A stretch of DNA of 64,000 nucleotides, taken from Pseudomonas quercus. GTDB lineage: Bacteria > Pseudomonadota > Gammaproteobacteria > Pseudomonadales > Pseudomonadaceae. The first letter of the stretch is position 1; every line of letters begins with the position of its first letter. Both the position numbers and the translations under genes were made by a program. The stretch lies in contig NZ_JAAVJI010000016.1 in assembly GCF_012033695.1 (NCBI RefSeq), positions 47,461-111,460 on the forward strand. Direction: 5' to 3'. This document shows, one piece after another, positions 51,544-59,345 of the stretch. The notes below the pieces were generated by a model that was given only the letters and a program-made list of their open reading frames with translations, was not told the origin of the DNA and ran no database searches.

Positions 51544-52212
51544 CTAACCATTTGGGAGCCTTAAAATCGTATTTTCTTTCTCGGCGTTTGATTTCAGGAT
51601 ATTCAGCGAATCTATCTGTTCACGGGTCACACCAAGCTCGGCAAGGGCCTCATCGCGATCTGAAAACTCGAATTTTTTATTACTTAATATGCAATAGCAG
51701 CGCTTGTATGCTTCAAGTAAAAAGGGCTCTAAATTAATAATTAGCAATGAAATTCTAAACAGCGAGGTTTCTGATTCATGCTTTGTAAGTATATCGAGAT
51801 ACTTATTTACGTCGTACACATATCGAAATACTAACTTAATCCAATACCGTTGATCGACGCTAAATGAATGTGCTATTTCAGGATAATACTTATCCAATAA
51901 CGGCAAACTCACTGTGGATGGTAAATTATGTCCTATGGGACGAGCTTTCGTGGCTATCGGTTCGCAGATTTCGAGGAGGTTTACGAGCGCTTGTTTACAT
52001 ATGTGCATAAGCTCATGAATATCTTCTTCGCAGCACTCCTTCTTCGCAATTTTTGCCCTGGCCTCTTTTCGAGCCGTTGAGTAGTAATTTAAACTAAAGG
52101 CTAAACCAGCACCTAAAACCGTACCCATCAACGGCAAAAATTTGTCCACCCAGCTTTTCACCGTAGTAGCTTGAATGTAGCTGAGGCACTGCGCGAAACC
52201 ATCCATATCCAT
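51544..52212 (-). CDS. single-pass membrane protein of unknown function
   Basis: A 222-aa protein with one membrane helix at about 26-45 (FLPLMGTVLGAGLAFSLNYY) and a long helical, mostly polar part after it. Residues 46-60 are basic (STARKEARAKIAKKE), which puts the C-terminal domain in the cytoplasm. It has cysteines at CCEED and CKQAL. The gene is AT-rich compared with core genes, a sign of transfer. The layout (short N terminus, one helix, soluble helical domain) recalls small phage-defence membrane components, but no family is recognised. Confidence 0.6.
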   Translation of the reverse strand: MDMDGFAQCLSYIQATTVKSWVDKFLPLMGTVLGAGLAFSLNYYSTARKEARAKIAKKECCEEDIHELMHICKQALVNLLEICEPIATKARPIGHNLPSTVSLPLLDKYYPEIAHSFSVDQRYWIKLVFRYVYDVNKYLDILTKHESETSLFRISLLIINLEPFLLEAYKRCYCILSNKKFEFSDRDEALAELGVTREQIDSLNILKSNAEKENTILRLPNG

Positions 52213-52309
52213 AATTTAAACGACTCTATGAGTATTAGTACAGTATGCCATGACAGAATGGACGATCTAACATAGTAGAGATACTGGCCATTCGTTCCGT
52301 CCCACAACC

Positions 52310-52410
52310 CAGAAAAGGTAGCTCTGGTCGACCTGAAAATGGTGAGGGCGAGTGGCAGCATTGGGTCGAGTGCTGCCCATGGATGGGGCACTGCCCCCCT
52401 AAGGCGACGC
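52310..52410. repeat. GC-rich spacer element, copy 3
   Basis: Contains GTGGCAGCATTGGGTCGAGTGC and TGCCCATGGATGGGGCA, an imperfect hairpin, between two minus-strand genes. First motif shown in part only: GCAGCATTGGGTCGAGTGC. Confidence 0.5.
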
Positions 52411-52425
52411 ACCTGATGTGTGTGA

Positions 52426-52923
52426 TCAGCAAGATTCCGAACCTGTGAACACTTTACGCAGTGCTTTGATGGCTTGCTCAATGGGTGGGCCTTGTACCAG
52501 TGGAGGATCAGGGCGCTCACAAAACTCCCTCCATACAAATAATGTCAGCTCTGCACCGTCGGTTTGTAGCAGGGCGTTACCGGCCGAGCCAAAAGCTTGG
52601 AGCGACCTGTACCTGTCGTCTTGCCAGAACAGGGTTTCTATCCAAGAGTAAATCGGGATGAAATGGAAATGGATGGAGTACCCCGCATCATGACCAAAAC
52701 GGCCAATGTACAGACGTCGTGGTTGCAGGTACGTTTCGATGGCTTGCTGGGTTCTTGCCTGCAACGCCCCTAACTCTGCCAGCGCCTGCGCTGGAAGCGC
52801 GGCTAGTGAGTTTGTCATCTGCTTTGCGCTGAGCATCAGATAGCCTGGCAACGCACTGTCTGTGCGATGGTTCACTACCCAATGAGCTGACTCATGAATG
52901 ATGAAGCGAGGCGGTATGTCCAT
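52426..52923 (-). CDS. HIT-like nucleotide-binding protein
   Basis: A 165-aa protein. RFIIHESAHWVVNHRTDSALPGYLML (in part: HESAHWVVNH, LPGYLML) matches the HIT start, where a substrate-binding strand is followed by PGH/PGY. The catalytic-type triad segment is SIHFHFIP at 83-90, with H85 and H87; the usual third His after it is replaced by Pro/Ile-Tyr. HIT proteins hydrolyse or transfer nucleotides, for example Ap4A and AMP-lysine. The activity is uncertain because of the altered triad. It stands alone in the module patchwork. Confidence 0.65.
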   Translation of the reverse strand: MDIPPRFIIHESAHWVVNHRTDSALPGYLMLSAKQMTNSLAALPAQALAELGALQARTQQAIETYLQPRRLYIGRFGHDAGYSIHFHFIPIYSWIETLFWQDDRYRSLQAFGSAGNALLQTDGAELTLFVWREFCERPDPPLVQGPPIEQAIKALRKVFTGSESC

Positions 52924-52979
52924 ATGGCTGCCTTGAAGGGTGGCTAAAGCAGAAGTACCACCTGGATTTTTGGAGGAGT

Positions 52980-53075
52980 CAGCTGTAGGCCGAGAACAAC
53001 CCCGATAGGAGGGGGGCTTTGGGCCAGTTGCCGCCGACGGCGACAGGCCAAAACTGACCAGTAGCTTCCGTATGT
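52980..53075. repeat. GC-rich spacer element, copy 4
   Basis: Contains GGGCTTTGGGCCAGTTGCC and GACGGCGACAGGCCAAAACTG. The motifs TTTGGGCCAGTT and its near-inverse AGGCCAAAACTG form a hairpin. Confidence 0.5.
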
Positions 53076-53145
53076 ATGGATGCCGATCTTAGTTGTGCGA
53101 GGTAAACTCGGAAGACGCACCCAGTGAGCCTGAAGATAATAACGC

Positions 53146-53661
53146 ATGCATACCTACTACCTGCGGTTGAGTGGTACCGAAGATGTGGCGGATCTATGCC
53201 GTATCTCGGCTGAGGCACGCTTGCGTTACAGGACATTTCGGTCTCTTGCACATATCGCTGAGGCACCTGCGTTGTCACCTGCGAGGCTTGAAGCCTGTCG
53301 CGTCGTGGTTGCGCTCGATAGCGAGAGTCAGAAGATACTTGGCTTTGTGGCAATGCGACTGCTGGACGGGCTTGTGTATTTAGACAATATATCCGTTGAC
53401 CCGAGTGCTTCAGGGGTTGGGATTGGGGCAAAGCTGCTTTCTGCAGTCACAGAGCATGCTGAATGCCTTGGGGTTCAAGCGGTGAGTTTGACGACTTTTC
53501 GTGAGCCTCTTTGGAATGGGCCCTGGTTCCGAAAACACGGATTCCGCACGATGCCGGCTGCAGACATAGGTGAAGGATTAAAACAGGTTATGGCTCGTCA
53601 ATGGCTGACCTTGGATGCCACAACTCGAGAAACGTTATGGCGCGTCCTATGCGATCAGTAA
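53146..53661 (+). CDS. GNAT family N-acetyltransferase
   Basis: A 171-aa acetyltransferase starting MHTYYLRLSGTEDVADL. Motif A is ISVDPSASGVGIGAKLLSAV (about residues 83-102). WNGPWFRKHGFRTMPA is the late strand-helix. RVVVALDSESQKILGFVAMR is the central strand pair. No ribosome site of standard form precedes the ATG. The substrate is unknown. It is the third unrelated GNAT gene within 3.3 kb. Confidence 0.83.
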   Translation: MHTYYLRLSGTEDVADLCRISAEARLRYRTFRSLAHIAEAPALSPARLEACRVVVALDSESQKILGFVAMRLLDGLVYLDNISVDPSASGVGIGAKLLSAVTEHAECLGVQAVSLTTFREPLWNGPWFRKHGFRTMPAADIGEGLKQVMARQWLTLDATTRETLWRVLCDQ

Positions 53662-53752
53662 GCGAATTATCCTATGCAACCTAGGATGTATTGGCCGTCC
53701 GCTTACTGTGCTCAGGATGGCGACAGTCGTACCTCTACTGTCGCCCCGCGTG

Positions 53753-54373
53753 TCAGACCTCCGTCTGCTCTGCCATTTCCAAAGCGTCATCGACCTCAAT
53801 GCCTAGGTATCGCACCGTACTCTCAAGCTTCGTATGGCCGAGCAAGAGCTGAACCGCTCTCAGGTTCTTCGTCCTTCGATAGATCAACGATGCCTTTGTG
53901 CGTCTCATTGTGTGAGTACCATACAGGGCTGGATCAAGGCCAATAGCCTTAATCCACGCCTTGACGATTCTGGCGTATTGCCGGGTGGAGAGATGCTGGG
54001 AGGCGTGCAGCCGACTTGGAAAAAGGCAGTCCTCACTGTGTAGATGGGCTTGATGTATCCATGCCTCCAGGGCAATCCGTGTTTGCTCCGTAATCTCAAA
54101 TTGCACAGGCCGCTGGGTTTTCTGCTGCATCACTATTGCGCGCGATGACACATGCTGCCCATGGACCACGTCTCGTACACGAAGCTTGGTCAGATCGCAG
54201 GCTCGTAGCTTGCTGTCAATGGCTAGATCGAAAAGAGCCAAATCACGAGCGTCCTCCGCGATTTGGAGTCTTACGCGAATGGCCCAGATATCCTTGAGTC
54301 GGAGCGGGGCTTTCTGGCCGACCAATTTTCCTTTGTTCCAAGGTTCCTGGGCATGGGTCGTAATCGTTTTCAT
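53753..54373 (-). CDS. small tyrosine recombinase (site-specific integrase)
   Basis: A 206-aa catalytic-domain-only recombinase, start MKTITTHAQEPWNKGK behind AAGGAAG. All active-site residues are visible: R57 (SKLRACDL), K85, H154-x-x-R157 (THTMRRTK), H180 (LLGHTKLES) and the nucleophile Y189 (TVRYLG). There is no N-terminal core-binding domain, which resembles FimB/FimE-size enzymes or stand-alone integrases of mobile islands. It may have inserted modules here. Its start region lies next to the spacer-like sequence at 54440-54530. Confidence 0.9.
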   Translation of the reverse strand: MKTITTHAQEPWNKGKLVGQKAPLRLKDIWAIRVRLQIAEDARDLALFDLAIDSKLRACDLTKLRVRDVVHGQHVSSRAIVMQQKTQRPVQFEITEQTRIALEAWIHQAHLHSEDCLFPSRLHASQHLSTRQYARIVKAWIKAIGLDPALYGTHTMRRTKASLIYRRTKNLRAVQLLLGHTKLESTVRYLGIEVDDALEMAEQTEV

Positions 54374-54571
54374 AGCTTGTCTTCCTTTTTGGGGAAGACA
54401 AGGATGGTCATCGTGAGCCAGGGGCGCTAACCGACCCATTACAGCCAGTCAGTGTGAGGCCTGGATTCGGCCATTTATTGCCTTACGCCACCGGCCACTC
54501 TGGTCGGCAGGGTATCCTGTTCCAGGCCGCGCTTATGTGCGCTCAACGATCCGGACAGTCGGAGTTTCAAG

Positions 54572-55012
54572 GTGAAAAAAATGCTCTCACATCGGACGGT
54601 AGCCTTCCTTGAGAAATCGGCGGACTCATCGCACCTCGTTTATCCGGAAGGAGGTTTGTTGTTCCGCTATCAATATGCCTATAACCAAGCGCATTGCTGC
54701 CTGAAGGGAGGCATTTGGAAAGCTTTGTATAACGTTGATCTGGTTCAGTACTCCGAAATTACAGAGCAGGCAGCGAACGACTTGGCTTTTTTCTTTCAGC
54801 GTGCCTTCGGAGGTTATACGAAGGACTCACCGACCGACTGCACTGTGCTAGCGGCCTGTAGCTTGATCGCTTATTTGAAGGAAGACTTACAACACGACCT
54901 GGTTGAGCTTGTTGTGACGGACGGTGACTACGACATGACAGCTACATTCGAGATGGCAAGCAGGTCACGAAATGACTATTCAAGATTGGAGTTGTTCTGG
55001 TCTGTCGATTGA
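54572..55012 (+). CDS. protein of unknown function
   Basis: A 146-aa protein using GTG at 54572, with GGAG seven bases upstream; an ATG four codons later is less well placed. It is of mixed helix/strand type with the segments YPEGGLLFRYQYAYNQ and LAACSLIAYLKEDLQHDLVE. It has no signal peptide or membrane helix. I recognise no family. It is a single-gene module between spacer elements. Confidence 0.55.
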   Translation: MKKMLSHRTVAFLEKSADSSHLVYPEGGLLFRYQYAYNQAHCCLKGGIWKALYNVDLVQYSEITEQAANDLAFFFQRAFGGYTKDSPTDCTVLAACSLIAYLKEDLQHDLVELVVTDGDYDMTATFEMASRSRNDYSRLELFWSVD

Positions 55013-55090
55013 CACCGTTTGGCCGATTCTGCCTCCCGTGACCGGCAGCTATGGGTCGAATGCGGTCCGTCTTAAGGGTCTGGCGAACGC
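55011..55090. repeat. GC-rich spacer element, copy 5
   Basis: Contains CCCGTGACCGGCAGCTATGG and GGGTCGAATGCGGTCCG. Sequences of this kind (GACCGGCAGC...GGGTCGAATGCGGTC) occur in the intergenic DNA of many Pseudomonas by memory. Confidence 0.6.
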
Positions 55091-55155
55091 ACCTTGCGGC
55101 CTGTAATCAGCAAACTTTGCGGAAGCTTGGGTTAGCAGGAATTGTGTGTCCAATC

Positions 55156-56166
55156 TCAGAGATTGGGTAGCTTTAATCTTGTTTGCAATTTACCTACGCA
55201 CTCACCTGCCATGCTGACCACAGTTGGCTCAACCCATGGCGTTAGCAGCTTGTGTTCGTCAATCAGGCCCAGTTGTACCAGTACGTTGACGGCAGTCGTG
55301 TAAAGTGCGCCTAGGTTTCCGTCTGCAATTTTAATAGCTATGCCCAAGCCGCGACTACGAATTCCAATCGTGTAGACACCATCAGCGCCGACCTTGGCAA
55401 TGCAATCGCCATCAGATGCTAGCGCTATGGCCTGGTCACAACGACCCGTACCTGACACCATTTCGGGGTGGCAAACCATCGCGGATGCAATCGACGACAA
55501 TGCATTATCGTGATCTCGATCGATGCCGGACTCGCTAGTGGCAAGACGCGCCCAGAGCAACGCTAGACGTGACAGTGGCATGCCGTAGTTTGGAGCACTG
55601 CAACCGTCTATTCCAGACCAAAGCTGGTTTTTTGGGAGGTTTGCAAGCATCGCAACCTCTTCACGGATATTCACTTGAAGAGGGTGATCCGGATCAAGGT
55701 AGTTTTGGTTATACCCGTGTAAAGAGCAGTAGCCTAGGAATCCTGCGTGTTTACCTGAGCAGTTGTTATATCTCTGATCGAATGTGCTGCCAAACGGTGG
55801 AAGGTTATGTTCACCGTATCGAATCGGTAGATGACATCCGCAACGCAGGTCAGGCTCTGACTTGGAAATTTTTTCAAGCAGCCTGGTGACTGCGATTACG
55901 TGAAAATCCTCGCCTGAGTGGCTGCCGCAGATAATGGCTAGCTCTGCCGTAGAAAATCCGAATTGATGATGCCCCCCATCCCTTACCAGTGGTATCGCTT
56001 GGAAAGGCTTCAAGGTCGAGCGCGAAAATACGTAAGTATCAGGATCTCCGACATGCACAACCGGTGCACCTGTGGCATCAACCACGGCAATTGATCCCCA
56101 GTGGATGCGCTCCACATGAGTATTTCGTGTTGCTACGACAATCGGAGTATGGGCAGGTGATAGCAT
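55156..56166 (-). CDS. Rhizobium-type L-asparaginase II
   Basis: A 336-aa enzyme of the Asparaginase_II family (R. etli AnsA/ReAII), structurally a serine-beta-lactamase-like fold unrelated to E. coli AnsB. It hydrolyses L-asparagine to aspartate and ammonia. I chose MLSPAHTPIV, with AGGA eight bases upstream; the frame runs on 69 codons into the IS3 end. Catalytic Ser-Lys pairs align with ReAII: S50/K53 (SRSTLKPFQ) and zinc-site C136/K139 (NNCSGKHAGF). GIDGCSAPNYGMPL holds the second zinc cysteine. The IS3-family element lies 132 bp upstream and may have cut off its promoter. Confidence 0.88.
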   Translation of the reverse strand: MLSPAHTPIVVATRNTHVERIHWGSIAVVDATGAPVVHVGDPDTYVFSRSTLKPFQAIPLVRDGGHHQFGFSTAELAIICGSHSGEDFHVIAVTRLLEKISKSEPDLRCGCHLPIRYGEHNLPPFGSTFDQRYNNCSGKHAGFLGYCSLHGYNQNYLDPDHPLQVNIREEVAMLANLPKNQLWSGIDGCSAPNYGMPLSRLALLWARLATSESGIDRDHDNALSSIASAMVCHPEMVSGTGRCDQAIALASDGDCIAKVGADGVYTIGIRSRGLGIAIKIADGNLGALYTTAVNVLVQLGLIDEHKLLTPWVEPTVVSMAGECVGKLQTRLKLPNL

Positions 56167-56341
56167 CACAGGATCCTGAAACGAGTGAACACCGCCGGTC
56201 AGCAGAGCGTTATTATGATGCCTCAAGCTAATCCAGCCACCGTAGTTATATAGATGTCCATTTATGAGGTAGCAACCATCACTGATCTTGCCCACTTCCA
56301 GTGGACACCCCGTTAAGCGATACACTGCAACGAGGTGAACC

Positions 56342-56642
56342 ATGGCAAGCCAGGCTAAAACGATGAAGCACACCCGTACTCGTCATTCCCAAACCTACAA
56401 AGATGTAAGCGCTGGCCTTGGCTGGCCGGGTCGGCGTCAAACAGGCTGCCGAGCAGCTCGGCCTTCATGCGTCGCAGCTCTACGGTTGGAAAAACAACAA
56501 GCATCAGGCCAAGGACAGTACCGAGCGCAAGCAATCGCTTGCCGAAGAGAATGCACGGCTCAAGCGGCAGTTGGCTGAGCAGGCGGAGGAGCTGGCCATC
56601 GTAAAAAAGGCCTCCGCGTACTTTGCCAGGAACCTCAAGTAA
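56342..56642 (+). pseudogene. IS3 orfA, frameshifted
   Basis: Begins MASQAKTMKHTRTRHSQTYKD and continues, after one extra T near 56406, as LAGRVGVKQAAEQLGLHASQ, then KNNKHQAKDS and a leucine-zipper-like ENARLKRQLAEQAEELA. This is the InsE/OrfA helix-turn-helix protein (about 100 aa). The single-base insertion breaks it. Confidence 0.85.
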
Positions 56643-56653
56643 AGTACGCCTTC

Positions 56654-57497
56654 ATGCAGGCTCATACTCTGGAGTTCTCGCTCAAGGCCATGTGTCGCGT
56701 GCTGGGCGTTGCGCGTAGCGGCTACTACGCGTGGCACTCACGCAACGCATCAGCACGTCTGCTGCAAAGAACTCAGTTGGATCGGCAGGTGGTCCATGCC
56801 TACGCTGCTCGTAAGGGCCGTAGCGGTGCGCCACGCTTGTGTCATGACCTACGAGAAGTAGGGCTGACCTGCAACCGCAAGACCGTTGCTGCCTCGATGC
56901 GTAGGCAGGGGCTACGCGCCAAGGCTGCCAGGAAGTTCAAAGCCACCACCTACTCGCGCCACACGCTGCCGGTAGCAAAGAACCTGCTCAACCAGGATTT
57001 CACCGCCTCAGCACCAAACCAGAAATGGGTAGGCGATATTACCTACCTGCACACCGATGAGGGCTGGCTCTATCTGGCAAAGGTCATCGACCTGTACCCA
57101 CGCAGGGTAATCGGCTGGGCCATGAGCGAGCGCATGACGGCGGATCTGGTCTGCGATGCCGTGCGCATGGCGCTTTGGCGGCGCAAACACCCCTGTGGTG
57201 TCATTGTGCATAACGACCGTGGTAGCCAGTATTGCTCGGCGGCCTACCAGCACTTGATCGTCGCCCACCAACTCAGATGCAGCATGCGCCAAGGGCAACT
57301 GCTACGACAACGCCTGTGCAGAGAGCTTCTTCCACAGTTTGAAGGCCGAATGCATTCATGGCGAGCGATTCAGCAGTCGTGCTGAAATGCGTGAAGCCGT
57401 GTTTGAATACATCGAAATCGACTACAACCGCCAGCGTCGTCACAGTACGCTGGGGCACATCAGCCCGCATGCCTACGAGGCTCGGATGAGTGCTTAA
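56654..57497 (+). pseudogene. IS3 orfB (DDE transposase), frameshifted
   Basis: The integrase core is recognisable: first Asp in WVGDITYLHTDEG, second in IVHNDRGSQYCS, third (Glu) in NACAESFF, read only after restoring the frame. A two-base deletion near 57286 shifts the frame before the Glu, so the catalytic site is lost. The restored end reads RRHSTLGHISPHAYEARMSA. Confidence 0.87.
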
Positions 57498-57690
57498 ATC
57501 CGTGTCCACTGATGCTGGGCAGGATCAGACGAACCCTGGAATTGCAAATTTCACCTGTAAGCGCGGGGCTGTGCTGCTCGCCTATAGCAGGTTTGGGTGA
57601 TCTAGAGGTTTGTCAGCAATTTGTTATGAATGTTTGGAGGAAAGACCCAGCCTCACGGGCCGGGTAGCTCACCCTTTAATAAAGTGGAAG

Positions 57691-58893
57691 CTAATTAGGG
57701 GTATGTACCAAGTGCACTGGCGGGATAGGGCCCTCTTCACCAAAAGGCTTTTTAAAAGGCCCGTAAAACTTGGCCACTGCAAAAGGCGAGTTTGAGTTTT
57801 GATTTGGGAAATTTTTCAATAGCGTCTTAAGTTTGTCAGGCGAATCACAGCGTGACGCTAGCCAATTGATGTAGTCCCCGTTTTTCACCACACCGCGACC
57901 ATAGTCTGCTTCTATCAAAAAGCGTGATTGATATTTCTTAACAAAATCTCTTTTTTCAGCCGACAGGCTAGCGAGGCTGATTAAACTTTCAGGCGTATAA
58001 GCATCATTCAAGAGGTGCAGATGAGCTGCGACAAAATTCATTCCCATTGGAGACAAGGCGAGGAATTTAGCTTCATGAGTGTTATATACTTCCTCAGTAA
58101 ATGTCGACCTGATGCGGCTACCATGTTTTTCCAAAATGGCATTTTTTTTAAAGTCGTCAACCTGCTCTTCTATCTTCTTGTCGCTCAGCTTTTCTGCCAA
58201 CCACCCCTTTTTATTATCTTCAATGAATTTAGCGACCGGCGACGCGCCCGAACCTATTGACTTTTGCAGCGAATCGCTCGTGACCTCTCTCGTTTGCCGG
58301 CTGGAGGCCAACAATGCCAAATTGGTTTCTTCCTCTTCTCCTTTGAAGTACGCCTCTTCGGCGATGATTTTCTGCAATTCATTGGGCAAATCGATTAGGG
58401 TTTTTCTCGGCTCATGGAAACGCCTAAAAATGTGAAGCGACTTTTCTTCGTCGCGCTTTTTCGGCACGGTATAAACTTCTACGCTGTCGACGTATTTGGA
58501 GGCTTCACGATTTTTCTTCGCTTTTGCGCATACCTCGAACGTCTTATCTTTCCCATTTTTCTTGAGGGTTTTCAAGTACGTATGGCATTGAATTTCCGAA
58601 CTCCCCTCACCATGCACTTCACTTTTAATATTCTTCAGCTCTTCCGGCTCGAGCGTGAGCAATCGGTTCACCGTGTCATTTTCTTTTTCAGTGATTTTTC
58701 TGTTTTTATCATGGGCCGTTGCCGCCATGGGCCCGAGCCTGATGAACGCCCCTCCGTTGAGTAGGAACCTATTAGGCTGCCTGACTCGCGGCATCTCGCC
58801 GGTTCCGTTGGGTTGAGAAGGGGGGGAAGACTGGCTGACTTCAGGAAGCGAGGTCGATATGGAGTTTATGAATGATTTGAAGGATAGTTTCAT
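57691..58893 (-). CDS. candidate type III effector with F-box-like segment
   Basis: A 400-aa protein starting MKLSFKSFINSISTSLPEVS, which fits the type III signal rules (Leu at 3, no acidic residue in the first 17, Ser/Pro-rich to residue 30). Residues 167-209 read LIDLPNELQKIIAEEAYF, then ETNLALLASSRQTREVTSDS, the F-box layout LPxEL-x-x-I...LALLxxSRxxREV. Residues 85-160 are Lys-rich and 220-400 helical. The nearest Hrp box (59176-59204) is 283 bp upstream, with a 49-aa ORF between, so it is probably the second gene of that transcript. Codon use is AT-rich. The F-box assignment is by eye. Confidence 0.72.
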   Translation of the reverse strand: MKLSFKSFINSISTSLPEVSQSSPPSQPNGTGEMPRVRQPNRFLLNGGAFIRLGPMAATAHDKNRKITEKENDTVNRLLTLEPEELKNIKSEVHGEGSSEIQCHTYLKTLKKNGKDKTFEVCAKAKKNREASKYVDSVEVYTVPKKRDEEKSLHIFRRFHEPRKTLIDLPNELQKIIAEEAYFKGEEEETNLALLASSRQTREVTSDSLQKSIGSGASPVAKFIEDNKKGWLAEKLSDKKIEEQVDDFKKNAILEKHGSRIRSTFTEEVYNTHEAKFLALSPMGMNFVAAHLHLLNDAYTPESLISLASLSAEKRDFVKKYQSRFLIEADYGRGVVKNGDYINWLASRCDSPDKLKTLLKNFPNQNSNSPFAVAKFYGPFKKPFGEEGPIPPVHLVHTPN

Positions 58894-58967
58894 AAGGTGA
58901 CGTTCCTGGTCGTGAACGTGTTGGGTGAATTATTACCATTTAAAGGGCCTAGGCTCTTCACGAACGG

Positions 58968-59117
58968 TCAGCGAACGATGATCGAGCTCAGGCTGGCGGG
59001 TGTAGTGCGATAGGGCGAGGATGCTGGGGCTTGCAGGCTTGCCACCATCACTGGTTGGCCGTTATTAACTGGCGCGGTGTAGTTTCGGGCAGAGCTACCT
59101 AATGGGAGTGGATTCAT
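58968..59117 (-). CDS. 49-aa ORF with a type III signal-like sequence, probable effector remnant
   Basis: ATG at 59117-59115, 59 bp after a perfect Hrp box, TGA at 58968. It reads MNPLPLGSSARNYTAPVNNG and then QPVMVASLQAPASSPYRTTP, Ser/Pro/Thr-rich, with no Asp or Glu at all. This is exactly what the first 50 residues of an effector look like, with nothing after. It may be the stump of a lost effector, or a leader that couples to the 400-aa gene 74 bp further on. Confidence 0.5.
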   Translation of the reverse strand: MNPLPLGSSARNYTAPVNNGQPVMVASLQAPASSPYRTTPASLSSIIVR

Positions 59118-59175
59118 CGCTGGCTGAGCCTGTTCTGGGAATGTTAGCGGTCGAGATGGACGACCTGGATCCGGG

Positions 59176-59204
59176 TAGGTGGTCAGAAGGGCTTAGGGGG
59201 TTCC
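59176..59204 (-). promoter_or_regulatory. Hrp box for the 49-aa ORF and 400-aa gene
   Basis: On the minus strand: GGAACC (59204-59199), 16 nt, CCACCTA (59182-59176). All fixed bases of the HrpL consensus match. Confidence 0.88.
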
Positions 59205-59345
59205 GAAAGCAGTCCAGGCACATGGGCAGGCATACGGCTCTAAAGCGGACATAGACCGATTTGCAGCCGCAGGCTGCCAGGTTCATCAGCAGCGACATTG
59301 GCGTATAAATGCCAAGCGCCGCCAGCAGGCACTTGGCATCCTCCT

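Larger units (their letters stand above)
56299..57511 (+). mobile_element. IS3-family insertion sequence (IS51-like), inactive
   Basis: An element of about 1.2 kb, bounded by inverted repeats: CAGTGGACACC at 56299-56309 and its near-complement GGTGTCCACTG-like CCGTGTCCACTG at 57500-57511. It carries orfA and orfB in the usual overlapping arrangement, but both are frameshifted. No clear target duplication is visible. Confidence 0.85.

Noticed and set aside
50100..55090. Spacer elements as integron attC sites
   Set aside because: They lack clear GTTRRRY/RYYYAAC core pairs and there is no IntI-type integrase (the recombinase lacks the IntI patch and N-terminal domain).
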